Part shown: positions 10,723 to 20,944 of the stretch, piece by piece
Layout of the letters: the number at the start of each line of letters is the position of its first letter
Numbering within the stretch: the stretch's first letter is position 1
Assembly (NCBI GenBank): GCA_033060915.1
Contig: CM065394.1
Span: forward strand, 20,807,501-20,871,500
Origin: Euryodendron excelsum
Lineage: Eukaryota; Streptophyta; Magnoliopsida; Ericales; Pentaphylacaceae
DNA: 64,000 nt
Reading direction: 5' to 3'
The notes under the pieces: generated by a model
What the model was told of the DNA's origin: nothing
Seen by the model: the letters and a program-made list of their open reading frames with translations, nothing else
The model's database searches: none
Translations under genes and position numbers: made by a program

Positions 10723-10889
10723 TCAAGAACGTGAAGCCACGATGTAACAGTCCACGTCCTCGTCCGATGAGTCCTCATCCGAACCTCTGGTGGCGAGACT
10801 CGCAAGACCAAGGTCAGCAAATAAAGGACCAGCCTCGCTAGACGGTGGCGTCACCAATCTCTCTCCAAAAGGACTGGCACTGGTAGAAG
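10723..10889 (-). pseudogene. C-terminal tail of an antisense ORF (truncated)
   Basis: On the minus strand an open frame enters at the LTR0 junction and ends at a TGA (10723-10725). It reads, in part, EAGPLFADLGLASLATRG then SDEDSSDEDVDCYIVASRS, an acidic tail. Tat elements are known to carry long antisense ORFs in this 3' region, and two longer copies are in this window (22671 to 20945 and 36504 to about 35400). Those copies do not reach an acidic tail, so linking this tail to them is inference from position and strand. Everything upstream has been deleted at the LTR0 junction. Confidence 0.5.
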
Positions 10890-11087
10890 TATAAGCACAC
10901 CATTTTTGACCGCTCGGCAGTCTACACTCCGTCTAGACTTGTTTTCAAGTCATTGTGGGCATATTCCTATCGAAATCAACTTTCCAAGTCTAATCTCGTC
11001 TATCCATCGCTTAGCGGGCCCAATAAAGGCAAAATGACCAAAATGCCCTTAGGGGCATTGTCCTTTCTTTTCCGATTCCAACTCCTC

Positions 11088-11530
11088 TCTCGAGACAGTT
11101 GATTCCTCGAGACGGTAAATATATTCCAATCAGGCGCGTCTTTTCGAAGACGGTAAGTCCCCTTTCCAATCCCTCTCTCGAGACAGTTTATTCCTCGAGA
11201 TGGTTCCAATCCAGGCACGTCTTTTCGAAGACGGTAAGTCCCCTTTCCAATCCCTCTCTCGAGACAGTTTATTCCTCGAGACGGTTCCAATCCAGGCACG
11301 TCTTTTCAAAGACAGTAAGACCCCTTTCCAATCCCACTCTCGAGACAGTTTATTCCTCGAGACGGTTCCAATCCAGGCACGTCTTTTCGAAGACGGTAAG
11401 ACCCCTTTCCAATCCCTCTCTCGAGACAGTTTATTCCTCGAGACGGTTCCAATCCAGGCACGTCTTTTCGAAGACGGTAAGACCCCTTTCCAATCCCTCT
11501 CTCGAGACAGTTTATTCCTCGAGACGGTTC
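11088..11530 (+). repeat. 81-bp tandem array in LTR0
   Basis: About 5.5 units of 81 bp (for example unit starts at 11171 and 11252). Each unit has TCTCGAGACAG, CCTCGAGAC and the inverted repeat GTCTT-TTCG-AAGAC. Because 81 is a multiple of three and the units lack stops, long ORFs appear on both strands (27-residue periods such as SLETVYSSRRFQSRHVFSK); I do not regard them as genes. The array lies in U3, far upstream of the TATA box. Confidence 0.9.
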
Positions 11531-11689
11531 GAGTAGCGAAAATACTCACAAAACCGTTAGAGTAGTAGAAATACTCACAAATAGGTCGATATAGGGAATT
11601 GCCAACAAACCCCTGTGTCCCGACGACCGCCGTTAGAGTGGTGGAAACACTCAAAACCCAGGTCAACACCAGTGTCTGTTAGCCCACTT

Positions 11690-12380
11690 TGGTGAAAAAT
11701 GACCAAACTGCCCTTTGGACCTTTTTCGAGACTTTCTGGTCAAGATGACCATTTTGCCCCTAGGCATCCGAATGCCCCGGGAACCACACCGGCTCTGGGT
11801 ATCAAACCGGTAACCCTCTAAGATTGCTTTTTATAGTATTCTCAATCTTCCTTTATCTTTCCGGATCATTCCGAGTCAGTTCCGGCCAACCCGGTGCAAA
11901 ATGACCGTTTTGCCCCTGGTGGGCCGGTCTCCTTTTTCAACCACACCGGCTCTGGGTATCAAACCAGTAACCTTCTGAGACTGCTTTTTATAGTATTCTC
12001 AACCTTCCTCTACCTTTCCATATCATTCCGAGTCAGTTCCGGCCAACCCGATACAAAATGACCATTTTGCCCCTGGTGGGCCAATCACCTTTTTCAACCA
12101 TGTCGGCTCTGGGAATCAAACCGGCAACCTCTGGGAACATTCTGAATAATGTTTCCAGATCCCAAGTCTTCTTCCGGGACAATCCGAGTTTGTCTCGGCA
12201 GTTTCCCGGTCCGATTGATCGTTTTGCCCCTAAAGGCCCGGTCAACCTTTCCGACCCATCTTATCCTCATTTCTCAAGTCAAATACCTCCGGGACACTAT
12301 TCTAAGTGTTCCTACTCTTTTTCGGCCTTTTGGGTCATTCCCGGCTTATTCAAATCATTCCCGAATTTTTCGGAGTCACT
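11690..12380 (+). repeat. 156-157-bp module array in LTR0
   Basis: The motif TGACC(A/G)TTTTGCCCCT recurs at 11746, 11903, 12059 and 12216 (the last reads TGATC), with spacings 157, 156 and 157. Between the motifs the phrases CGGCTCTGGGTATCAAACC and ATCATTCCGAGTCAGTTCC also recur. The units are diverged tandem copies. Confidence 0.85.
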
Positions 12381-12419
12381 CCTAGTGAAGCCAAGCTAAA
12401 AATTACATGGTAGTCACTA

Positions 12420-12600
12420 GTACAGGCGCCCAAATCTAGTCAAAGATATGTTGCTTGCCGACATTAAACATTTCCTAAATGGCTGGCGCCACTAGTAGTG
12501 GCGCCAAGCCAAAAAATGGCCAGGAGTGGCGCCAGTGTAAAATTTGGCCTGGCGCCACTACAACAGGCGCCAGTGTTGTCCAACCTCTATAAATATAGAG
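12420..12600 (+). promoter_or_regulatory. LTR0 promoter: GGCGCC palindromes and TATA box
   Basis: Several GGCGCC sites lie at 12424-12575, including a near-perfect palindrome TGGCGCCACTAGTAGTGGCG (12484-12503). The TATA box CTATAAATATAG is at 12587-12598. The spacing fits a pol II promoter that drives the genomic RNA. The same arrangement is in LTR1, LTR2 and the nested solo LTR. Confidence 0.7.
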
Positions 12601-12671
12601 CCTCCTCCAACGTGAAGAGGATCCGCAAACTCAGTTTAAAAATCATATAATTTGATATACAGAGCTCGAAC

Positions 12672-12770
12672 ACTCCCTAAACCCTAGCCTCCTTAGGTTT
12701 TCCAAACCCTAGCCGCCATACACAGACCCTAGCCTCACATACACTCTTATACATCCCCATACACTCATAC
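12672..12770 (+). promoter_or_regulatory. Telobox-like cluster after the LTR0 TATA box
   Basis: AAACCCTAGCC-type motifs occur four times within 100 bp, about 80-150 bp after the TATA box. Teloboxes (AAACCCTA) near start sites are known in plant promoters of translation-related genes. Their role here is inference. Confidence 0.5.
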
Positions 12771-13159
12771 ACTAGCCTTCAACCCTCCTTCGAAGACTTG
12801 AAGAGTTGCAATCTGAAGTTTGAAGCTTAAAGGCGGCTCTTGAAGATTGAAGACGAAGATCAAGACAAAGACCGAAGAAAGCAGGGCCCACAAAATAAAC
12901 AAGATACAAGGTAGGTTCTCCATTTAAATTTTTGTACTTTCCCCCTCTCTCTTCTCTCTCCTAACCCACTTGGGTTTTCTCTATTTTAATCCCCCTTCTT
13001 TTTCCCCCCCCTTTCTTTGCATGCTTGAAACAAGGGGATTCCTGATCCATGTGTAGGATTGGGCTATTGGAGAGTCACCGTGTCGGGGGCTTTCTTCTAG
13101 TCTAACTAGAGACCATGTGAGTCCGGCCCCCTTGATTATGTGGTGAAGCCTTAGCTTTG

Positions 13160-15450
13160 TATGTTCACGACCCCAAAATTGCATTGTACATATCATGATC
13201 TTGCATCTTCCAAAAATTTGTTTTCAAACTCATTTTCAAAATCGTTTTCGAACTTGTTTTCAAAATTGCATCAAAATCTCTTTTTCAAAACATGTTTTCG
13301 AAATCACAATCCTAGGGTGATTCTAGCTTTTCCATGGCTAGGATTGTTTTAGGAAAGTGTTACATTCAAAGTGACCAATACGGTCCATATTTTCAAATCT
13401 TATTGTTTTCAAAACTGCTTTCCTAAAGTGGTTCTAGCCCTCTTATGGTTGGAATTGCTTTAGGAAAATGAGATGTTTTTACACCTTCTAAAAGCTCTCT
13501 TTTCAAAAATCTCTTCCTAAAAATCTCCTTTTCAACATACTTCCCAAAAACTCTTCTTTCCAAAATTGTTTTCAAAAACTCCCTCCAAAGATCTATTTTT
13601 CCAAACCTCCTTTTTCAACTCCTTTCCAAAATCCTCTCCCCAAAATCCACTTTTTAAAAACTTTCCCCAAAAATCTTTCCAAAAACTCTCTTCAACAATC
13701 TTCTACCAAAATCTTCCTAGAAAAACTCTCTCCAAAAATCTTTCTAAAAAAACTCCCTTTCCAAAAACATCTTTCCAAAAACTCCTCTCTAGGATTCCCT
13801 TCTAAAAATCTTCGTTTTAAAAAACGCACTTTCCAAAAATCCCTTTCCTTAGAGCCCAAGTCAAGCCTTAGAACCCACAATTAGGAAACCCTAATTTTCT
13901 TCCAAAAAATATGGTTTTCAAACTTTGCCCCAAATCTAGGTTTCCTAAACCTCTCGTTTTCTACATCCAAACTATACACATTTCCAAAACCTCTTTTCTA
14001 CGTTAAAATTCTACACTTTCAAATCTAGGGTTTCTAGAATCTCCCTTTCCAAATTCTTGCCAAATCCTATCTTCCCTTTAGGAAACAAAATCAAATTTCC
14101 CTGTTTAGGAAACTAGATCCCGTCCTCCGTTTTTGGAAACAAAATCAAACCTTTGCTTTTAGAAACCAAATCCAATCCCTTTCTAATCCAAACCTTTCTT
14201 AATTCAAAATCAAAATATTTCCTAATTCACATCCTTCCTAGTCTTCTCCTTTCCTAAACCTTAAGTTTCCAAAACTTGAACATAAAAATCTTTCCTAAAT
14301 TTTAAAACTCAATTTCCACATCCTTCCTAACTCCACTCTTTCTTAATTCTACCTCTTTCCAAATCTCAACTTTTCAAATCTAAGCTTTCAAACTTTTTCT
14401 AAACTCAAACCTTTCCTAATCTCAAGATTTTCTAAAACTCTAAAACTTTCTAAATCCTAAACTTTCTAAATTTCAAATCTTTCCAAATTCAAAGTTTCCT
14501 AAATTCAAAACTTTCTTGAGATAAATCTTTCTAAACTTCCAAACTTTCTAAATTCTAAATTTTCCAAAACTTCAACATCTTTCCAAATCTAAGACTTTTC
14601 TAAACTCAAAACTTTCTTAATTCAAACATTTTCTAAATTAAAAACTTTCCTTTTTCAAACCTTTCCAAATTCAAACTTTCCTAAGTTGAAACTTGCTTAT
14701 TTCAAAATTTTCTAAATTCAAAACTTTTCAATTTCCAAACTTTCTTAAACTCCAAACTTTCCTAATTTCAAAACTTTCCAAAAAACAAAACTTTCCTAAT
14801 TCGGAACTTTCCTAAATCAGACCTTTTTAAATTCAAACATTTCCTAAATCCAATCTTTCCTAATTTGCTAAACCTTCCAAGTCAAGTCAAATCTTTCCTA
14901 AGTCTCTTCTCTTTCCTAAGTCTAGGTTTCCTAAACCTCCATCTCTCCAAAATAAGTCTAAATCTTTCTTCCAAGTTCTATCTTTTCAAATCAAAATTCA
15001 ATCTTTTCAATTCCAAAATTCCAAATTCCAATTTTCAATCCTCTATTCAAAGTTCAATCTCTCAATCTTCCAATTCAATTTCCAATTCAATCTCCTTCTT
15101 TAAATCAACTCTTCTATTTTCAATCGGACTCTGGTCTGAACTACGACTGACCTGATTCCTCCAAAAGGATACGTAGGCAGCCTTCATAGGTGCGGTCACA
15201 ACACTTTTCAAACTTTCAATTCCACCCTCATGGGTGCGGTCTCCATATTTTTCAAATCTCAAATTCCAATCTATTTTCAAAATTCCAATTTCAAAATTTC
15301 TATTTTCAAATTCCTATTTCCAAATTTTCAAACTTTCCAATTTCAATTCCATCTCTTCAAATCTATTTTCAAATCAAATTCTTTCCAAATTTATTTCCAA
15401 ATCTATTTTTCAATTCTCTTAACTTGCACTTGCATCTCATGCATCATATT
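13160..15450 (+). repeat. Low-complexity TTTC(C/T)AAA-rich part of LTR0
   Basis: About 2.3 kb of degenerate short repeats such as CTTTCCTAAATTC and TTTCCAAAATC. They give Phe/Ser/Lys-rich ORFs with no real protein signal. The segment follows a possible splice donor at 12911 and is shared by LTR1, LTR2, LTR3 and the nested LTR. No gene. Confidence 0.8.
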
Positions 15451-18400
15451 TTTAAACATTGTTTTCTAAAGTGGATAGAATTGAACATTAGTTAGTTAAA
15501 GACTCTCATAGGTGAATCTAGGGTAGATTGACATGTAGGTACCAAAAGGGCGGGGTAGGGTGATGGCTTACTGCGTCTTCCCTACACGTAACCAACCTTC
15601 GAACCTAGGATCACTGTTTTCAAAGACCAAAAAGAGTTATTGTGTCACACAGATTTTTCACACTCGAGGAATACTCACACAAGCGGGAAAAATGTTGTAC
15701 TCTCTCGTTAGAACTCACCCTCCTAGAAGAATGAGTGCGATTAGGTTTGAATTGAAAAATTGATTTGAATAAAGGGCTTTTGAAAAAGATTCAGAGTCGC
15801 CACCTAACTTGATAAGGTGAGTTAGGTCACTTAAAAGCTAAGCATAATCTGAAAACTACACTTAGGGTTTTGGAAAACGATTTTGAAAATATCTCCTCAA
15901 GAGAGGGTTTTTAAGAAAACAGGTTGTTTGGCAACCTTTGGAAAACATTTAGCCCTTCTTTGAAAAATAACTCCTTTTTAGTCTTTGAAATCAGTGATCT
16001 AGGTTCAGAGGTTGGTTACGTGTAGGGAAGACGCACTAAGCCATCACCCTACCCCGCCCTTTCGGTACCTACATGTCAATCTACCCTAGATTCACCTATG
16101 AGAGTCTTTAACTAACATATGTTCAATTCTATCCACTTTGAAAAATAATGCTTGAAAAGAAACTAGCATGATGCATGATATGCAAGTGCAAGTTAAGAGA
16201 ATTGAAAAATAGATTTGAAAAGAGATTGATTTGAAATTGATTTTATTTGTAAAATAGATTTAAAGAGATGGAATTGAAATTGGAAAGTTTGAAAATTGAA
16301 AGTAGAAATTTGAAAATAGAAATTTTGAAATTGGAATTTTGAAAATAGATTGGAATTTGAGATTTGGAAAGATTTTGGAAACCGCACCCATGAGGGTGGA
16401 ATTGAAAGTTTGAAAAGTGTTGTGACCGCACCTATGAAGGTTACCTACGTATCCCTTTGGGGGAATCAGGTCAGTCGTAGTTCGGACCGGAGTCCGATTG
16501 AAAAGAGATTGATTTGAAGAGAGAGATTGGATTAGAAGAAAGAGATTGAATAGAAAATTAGACTTGATTTGAGATTAGAAAAGGAGATTGGAAATTGAAA
16601 TTTTGGAAAAGATTGGACTTTGATTTGAAAAGATAGATTTGGACTTGTTTTGGAAAAGAGAAGGTTTTAAGAAAACCTAGACTTAGGAAAGAGAAGAGAT
16701 TTAGGAAAGATTTGACTTGGCTTGGAAGATTTGAAAAGATTAGATTTTAGGAGATGTTCGAATTAGGAAAAGTCCGATTTAGGAAAGTTTCAAATTAGGA
16801 AAAGTTTCATTTTTGGAAAGTTTTCAAATTAGGAAAGTTTTGAATTAAGAAAGTCTCAACTTAGGAAAGTGTTGTTTTAGGAAAGGTTTTGAAATTAGGA
16901 AGTTTTGAAAGTTGGAAAGTTTAGAATTTGGAAAGTTTTGAAATAGGGAAGTTTTGAAAATTGGAAAGTTTTGTTTTAAGAAAAGGTTTTGAAATGGGAA
17001 AGTATTGAGGTTTAGGAAAGTTTTCACTTTAGGAAAGTTTTGAAATGGGAAAGTATTGAATTTAGAAATGTTTTGAATTAGGAAAAGTTTAGTTTAAGAA
17101 AGACTTATAATTTAGAAAGTCTTAACTTAAGAAAGTTTTGAATTTAGAAAACTTAGAATTTTAGAAAGATTTGACATTTAGAAAGTTTAAGATTTTGAAA
17201 ATTTTAGAATTTTTTAGAAAATCTTGAGATTAGAAAAGGTTTGAGTTTAGGAAAAGTTTGAAAATTTAGGTTTTAAAAGTTAAGGTTTGAAAAGAAGGTA
17301 GAATTAGGAAAGGGTCAAATTAGGAAAGATTTGAAAGTTGAGTTTTAAAATTTAGGAAAGATTTTTATGTTCAAGTTTTGGAAACTTAAGATTTAGGAAA
17401 GTGGAAGTTTAGGAAGGATTTGAATTAAGAAAAAGTTGGACTAGGAAGAGATTGGATTTGGTTTCTAAAAGAGAAAGTTTGATTTTGTTTCCAAAAACGG
17501 AGGACGGGATCTAGTTTCCTAAACGGGAAGATTAGATTTAGTTTCCTAAAGGGAAGGTAGGATTTGGCAAGGATTTGGAAAGGGAGATTCTAGAAACCCT
17601 AGATTTGAAAAATTATAGTTTTGACGTAGAGAATAGGTTTTGGAAACATGTATAGTTTTGATGTAGAAAACAAGAGGTTTTGGAAACCTAGGTTTGGGGC
17701 AAAGTTTGAAAACCACGTGTTTAGAAAGAAAATTAGGGTTTCCTAATTATGGGTTCTAGGGCTTGACTTGGGCTCTAAGGAAAGACGATTTTTGAAAAGT
17801 GTATTTTGAAAAACGAAGGTTTTCTAGAAGAGAATCCTAGGGAGGAGTTTTTGGAAAGTGTGTTTTTAGAAACGAAGATTTTAGAAGGAAAATCCTAGAG
17901 GAAAGTTTCTAGAAGGAAGGCTTTGGAAAGAGAGTTTTTTAGAAAGATTTTTGGAAGGAGATTGTTGGAGAGCATTTTTAGGAAAGTGAATTTAGGGAAT
18001 GTTTTTAGAAAGTGGATTTTGGGGAGAGCATTTTGGAAAGGAGTTGAAAAAGGGAGTTCGGAAAAGTAGACTTTTGGAGGGAGTTTTTGAAAACAAATTT
18101 GGAAAGAAGAGTTTTAGGGAATTATGTTGGAAAAGAAGATTTTTAGGAAGAAAGACTTTTTGAAAAGAGAGTTTTTGGAAGGTATGAAAATGTCTCACTT
18201 TTCTAAAGCGATTCTAGCCATAAGAAGGCCAGAACCACTTTAAGAAAGTGGTTTTGGAAAACAATAAGATTTGAAAATATAGACCAAAAAGGTCACTTTT
18301 AATGTAACACTTTCCTAAAGCAACCCTAGCCATGGAAAGGCTAGAATCACCTTAGAATTGTGGTTTGAAAACAAGTTTTTGAAAAAGAGATTTTGATGCA

Positions 18401-19049
18401 ATTTTAAAAACAAGTTTGAAAACGATTTTGAAAACGAGTTCGAAAATGAATTTTGGAAGATGCAAGATCATAATATGCACAATGCAATTTTGGAGTCGTG
18501 AACATACAAGGTTAAGGCCTCACCACATAATCAAGGGGGCCAAACCCACGTGGTCTCTAGTTAGACTAGAAGAAAGCCCTCGACACGGTGACTCTCGAAT
18601 AGCCCAATCCTACACATGGACCGGGAATCCCCTTATTTCAAGCATGCAAAGAAAGGGGGAGAAAGAGATGGGGGATTAAAATAGAGAAAACCCAAGTGGG
18701 TTAGGAGAGAGAAGAGAGAGGGGGGAAGTGCAGAAATTTAAATAGGGAGCCTACTGTATGTCTTGTTTATTTTGCGCGCCTTGCTTGTCTTCGATCTTCG
18801 GCCTTCGTCTTGATCTTTGTCTTCAATCTTCAAGAGTTGTCTTCAAGCTTTAGGTTGCAGCTCTTCAAGTCTTCAAAGGAGGGTTGAAGGCTAGTGTATA
18901 AGTGTATGGGGGTGTATAGGAGTGTATAGGAGGCTAGGGTTTGGAAAACCTAGGGAAGCTAGGGTTTTGGAGGTGCTCGAGCTCTGTATATCGAATTATA
19001 TGATTTTTAGATTGAGTTTGCGGATCCTTTTCACGTTGAATGAGGCTCT

Positions 19050-19060
19050 GTATTTATAAA
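19050..19060 (-). promoter_or_regulatory. TATA box of the nested solo LTR
   Basis: The minus strand reads TTTATAAATAC next to AGAGCCTC, matching the TATA context of the other LTRs (TATAAATACAGAGCCTC in LTR1). GGCGCC sites lie upstream on the minus strand at about 19076-19175, some decayed. Confidence 0.6.
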
Positions 19061-19972
19061 GGTTGGACAACACTAGCGTCAATTGCAGTGGCGCTAGGCC
19101 AAAGTTTACACTGGCGCCACTAGGAATGGCTCCAGGTCATTTTTTGGCTTGGCGCCACTACTAGTGGCACCAGCCATTTAGGAAATGTTTAAGGTCGGCA
19201 AGCAACGTATCTTTGACTAGATTTGGGCGCCTGTACTAGTGACTACCATGCAATTTTTAGCATGGCTTCACTAGGAGTGGCTCCAGAAAGTTTGGGAATG
19301 ATTTGAAGGAGCCGGGAATGACCCAGAAGCCGGAAAGGAGCAGGAACACTTAAAATAGTGTCTTCGAGGTATTTGACTTGAGAAATGAGGATAAGATGGG
19401 TCGAAAAGTTTGATCGGGCCTTTAGGGGCAAAACGGTCAACCGGACTGGGAAATTGCCGGGACAAACTCGGACTGTCCCGAAAGAAGACTTGGGATTTGG
19501 AAACATTGTTTAGAATGTTCCCAAAGGTTGCCGATTTGATACCCAGAGTCGGTGTGGTCGGAAAAGGTGACCGGCCCACCAGGGACAAAACGGTCATTTT
19601 GTACCGGGTTGGCTGGAACTGACTCGGAATGATCCAGAAAGATAAGGAAAGGCTGAGAATACTACAAAAAGCATTCTCGGGAGGTTACCAGTTTGATACC
19701 CAGAGCTGGTGTGGTTCCCGGGGCATTCGGATGCCTAAGGGCAAAATGGTCATCTTTACCGAAAAGTCTCGAAAAAGGTCCAAAGGGCAGTTTGGTCATT
19801 TTTTACCGAAGTGGGCTAACAGACACTGGTGTTGACCTGGGTTTTGAGTGTTTTCCCCACTCTAACGGCAATCGTCGTGACACAGGGGTTTGTTGCCAAT
19901 TCCCTATATCGACCTATTTGTGAGTATTTCCGCTACTCTAACGGTTTTGTGAGTAGTTTCGCTACTCGGACC

Positions 19973-20430
19973 ATCTCGAGGAATAAACTGTCTCGAGAGA
20001 GGGATTGGAAAGGGGACTTACCGTCTTCGAAGAGACGTGCCTGAGTTGGAACTGTCTCGAGGAATAAACTGTCTCGAGAGAGGGGTTGGAAAGGGGACTT
20101 ATCGTCTCTGAAGAGACGTGCTTGGATTGGAACCGTCTCGAGAAATAAACTATCTCGAGAGTGGGATTGGAAAGGGGTCTTACCGTCTCCGAAGAGACGT
20201 GCCTGGATTGGAACTGTCTCGAGGAATAAACTGTCTCGAGAGAGGGATTGAAAAGGGGTCTTACCGTCTCTGAAGAGACGTGCTTGGAGTGGAACCGTCT
20301 CGAGGAATAAACTGTCTCGAGAGTGGGATTGGAAAGGGGTCTTACCATCTCCAAAGAGACGTGCCTGGATTGGAACCATCTCGAGGAATAAACTATCTCG
20401 AGAGTGGGATTGGAATTGAAAAGGAAAGGA
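19973..20430 (-). repeat. 81-bp tandem array in the nested solo LTR
   Basis: About 5.5 units, the reverse complement of the LTR0 array, with the CTCGAG and GTCTC...GAGAC palindromic elements. ORFs on both strands (for example 19933-20481) come from the repeat and are not genes. Confidence 0.88.
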
Positions 20431-20612
20431 CAATGCCCCTAAGGGCATTTTGATCATTTTGCCTCTATTTGGGCCTGACAAGCCCGCGAAGCGATGGACA
20501 GACAGGATTTGGACTTAGAATATTGGTTTCGGTCGGAATATGCCCACAATGACTTGAACACAAGTCTGGACGGAGTGTAGACTGCTGAGTGGTCAAAAAT
20601 GGGGTGCTTACA

Positions 20613-20944
20613 GTTATTTTTCAAAAAGGGCTAAATATTTTCCAAAGGTTGCCAAACAACCTGTTTTCTTAAAAACCTTCTCTTGAGGAGATATTTTTAA
20701 AATCATTTTCCAAAAACCCTAAGTGTAGTCTTTGGATTATTCTTAGTTTCTAGGTGACCTAACTCACTTTAATCAAGTTAGGTGGCGACTCCGAATCTTT
20801 TTCAAAAGCCCTTTATTCAAACCAATTTTTCAATTCAAACCTAGTCGCACTCATTCTTTTAGGAGGGTGAGTTCTAACGAGAGAGTACAACATTTTTCCC
20901 GCTTGTGTGAGTATTCCTCGAGTGCGAAAAATCTGGGCGCGACA
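20613..20944 (+). repeat. LTR0, 3' terminal part
   Basis: Continues LTR0 after the nested insertion (first five bases are the target duplication GTTAT) and ends GGGCGCGACA at 20944. No primer binding site follows: the next bases run into the truncated C-terminus of an antisense ORF. So LTR0 is either a 3' LTR or has lost its downstream junction. Confidence 0.85.

Larger units (their letters stand above)
4505..10889 (+). mobile_element. Tat-lineage Ty3/gypsy internal region, decayed, 5' part missing
   Basis: Plus-strand order: gag-pro linker, aspartic protease, G-patch-like tail, spacer, reverse transcriptase, RNase H, second RNase H, integrase zinc finger and core, 3' untranslated region, and the tail of an antisense ORF. 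This is the Tat (Ogre/Retand) order; the second RNase H and the antisense ORF are the deciding points. gag and the 5' LTR are absent. The right end runs straight into LTR0 without a polypurine tract, so a deletion removed most of the antisense ORF and the tract. Many stops and several frameshifts. Confidence 0.85.
10890..15640 (+). repeat. LTR0, main part (Tat LTR, interrupted)
   Basis: Begins TATAAGCACACC, matching TGTAAGCACCCC of the other LTRs with the terminal G mutated to A. Order inside: tandem array (11088-11530), a 156-157-bp module array (11690-12380), GGCGCC palindromes, TATA box, telobox-rich leader, a GTAGGT donor-like site, then ~2.3 kb of low-complexity TTTCCAAA-like sequence. 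The LTR is cut at 15640 and continues at 20613 after an inverted solo LTR. Total length without the insert is about 5.08 kb. No polypurine tract precedes it. Confidence 0.88.
15641..20612 (-). mobile_element. Nested solo Tat LTR in inverse orientation, with target duplication
   Basis: On the minus strand it starts TGTAAGCACCCC (20612 downwards) and ends GTGTGACACA (15641). It is flanked by GTTAT at 15636-15640 and at 20613-20617. Without it, the LTR0 sequence reads continuously across the site. Its length is 4972 bp, the full LTR size. It carries the 81-bp array (19973-20430), the GGCGCC cluster, a TATA box and the telobox leader in inverse order. A solo LTR arises by recombination between the two LTRs of an inserted element. 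Confidence 0.93.

Noticed and set aside
11099..11669. ORFs of 145 and 179 aa on opposite strands (and similar ones at 19933-20481, 25052-25507, 38074-38856)
   Set aside because: They are the 81/87-bp LTR arrays read in frame; open on both strands only because the unit length is a multiple of three and lacks stops.
15190..15495. Phe/Ser/Ile-rich ORFs (also 13566-13805, 16193-16431, 27820-28038, 40670-40888)
   Set aside because: Low-complexity part of the Tat LTR; identical ORFs recur in LTR copies by homology of repeats, not by coding constraint.
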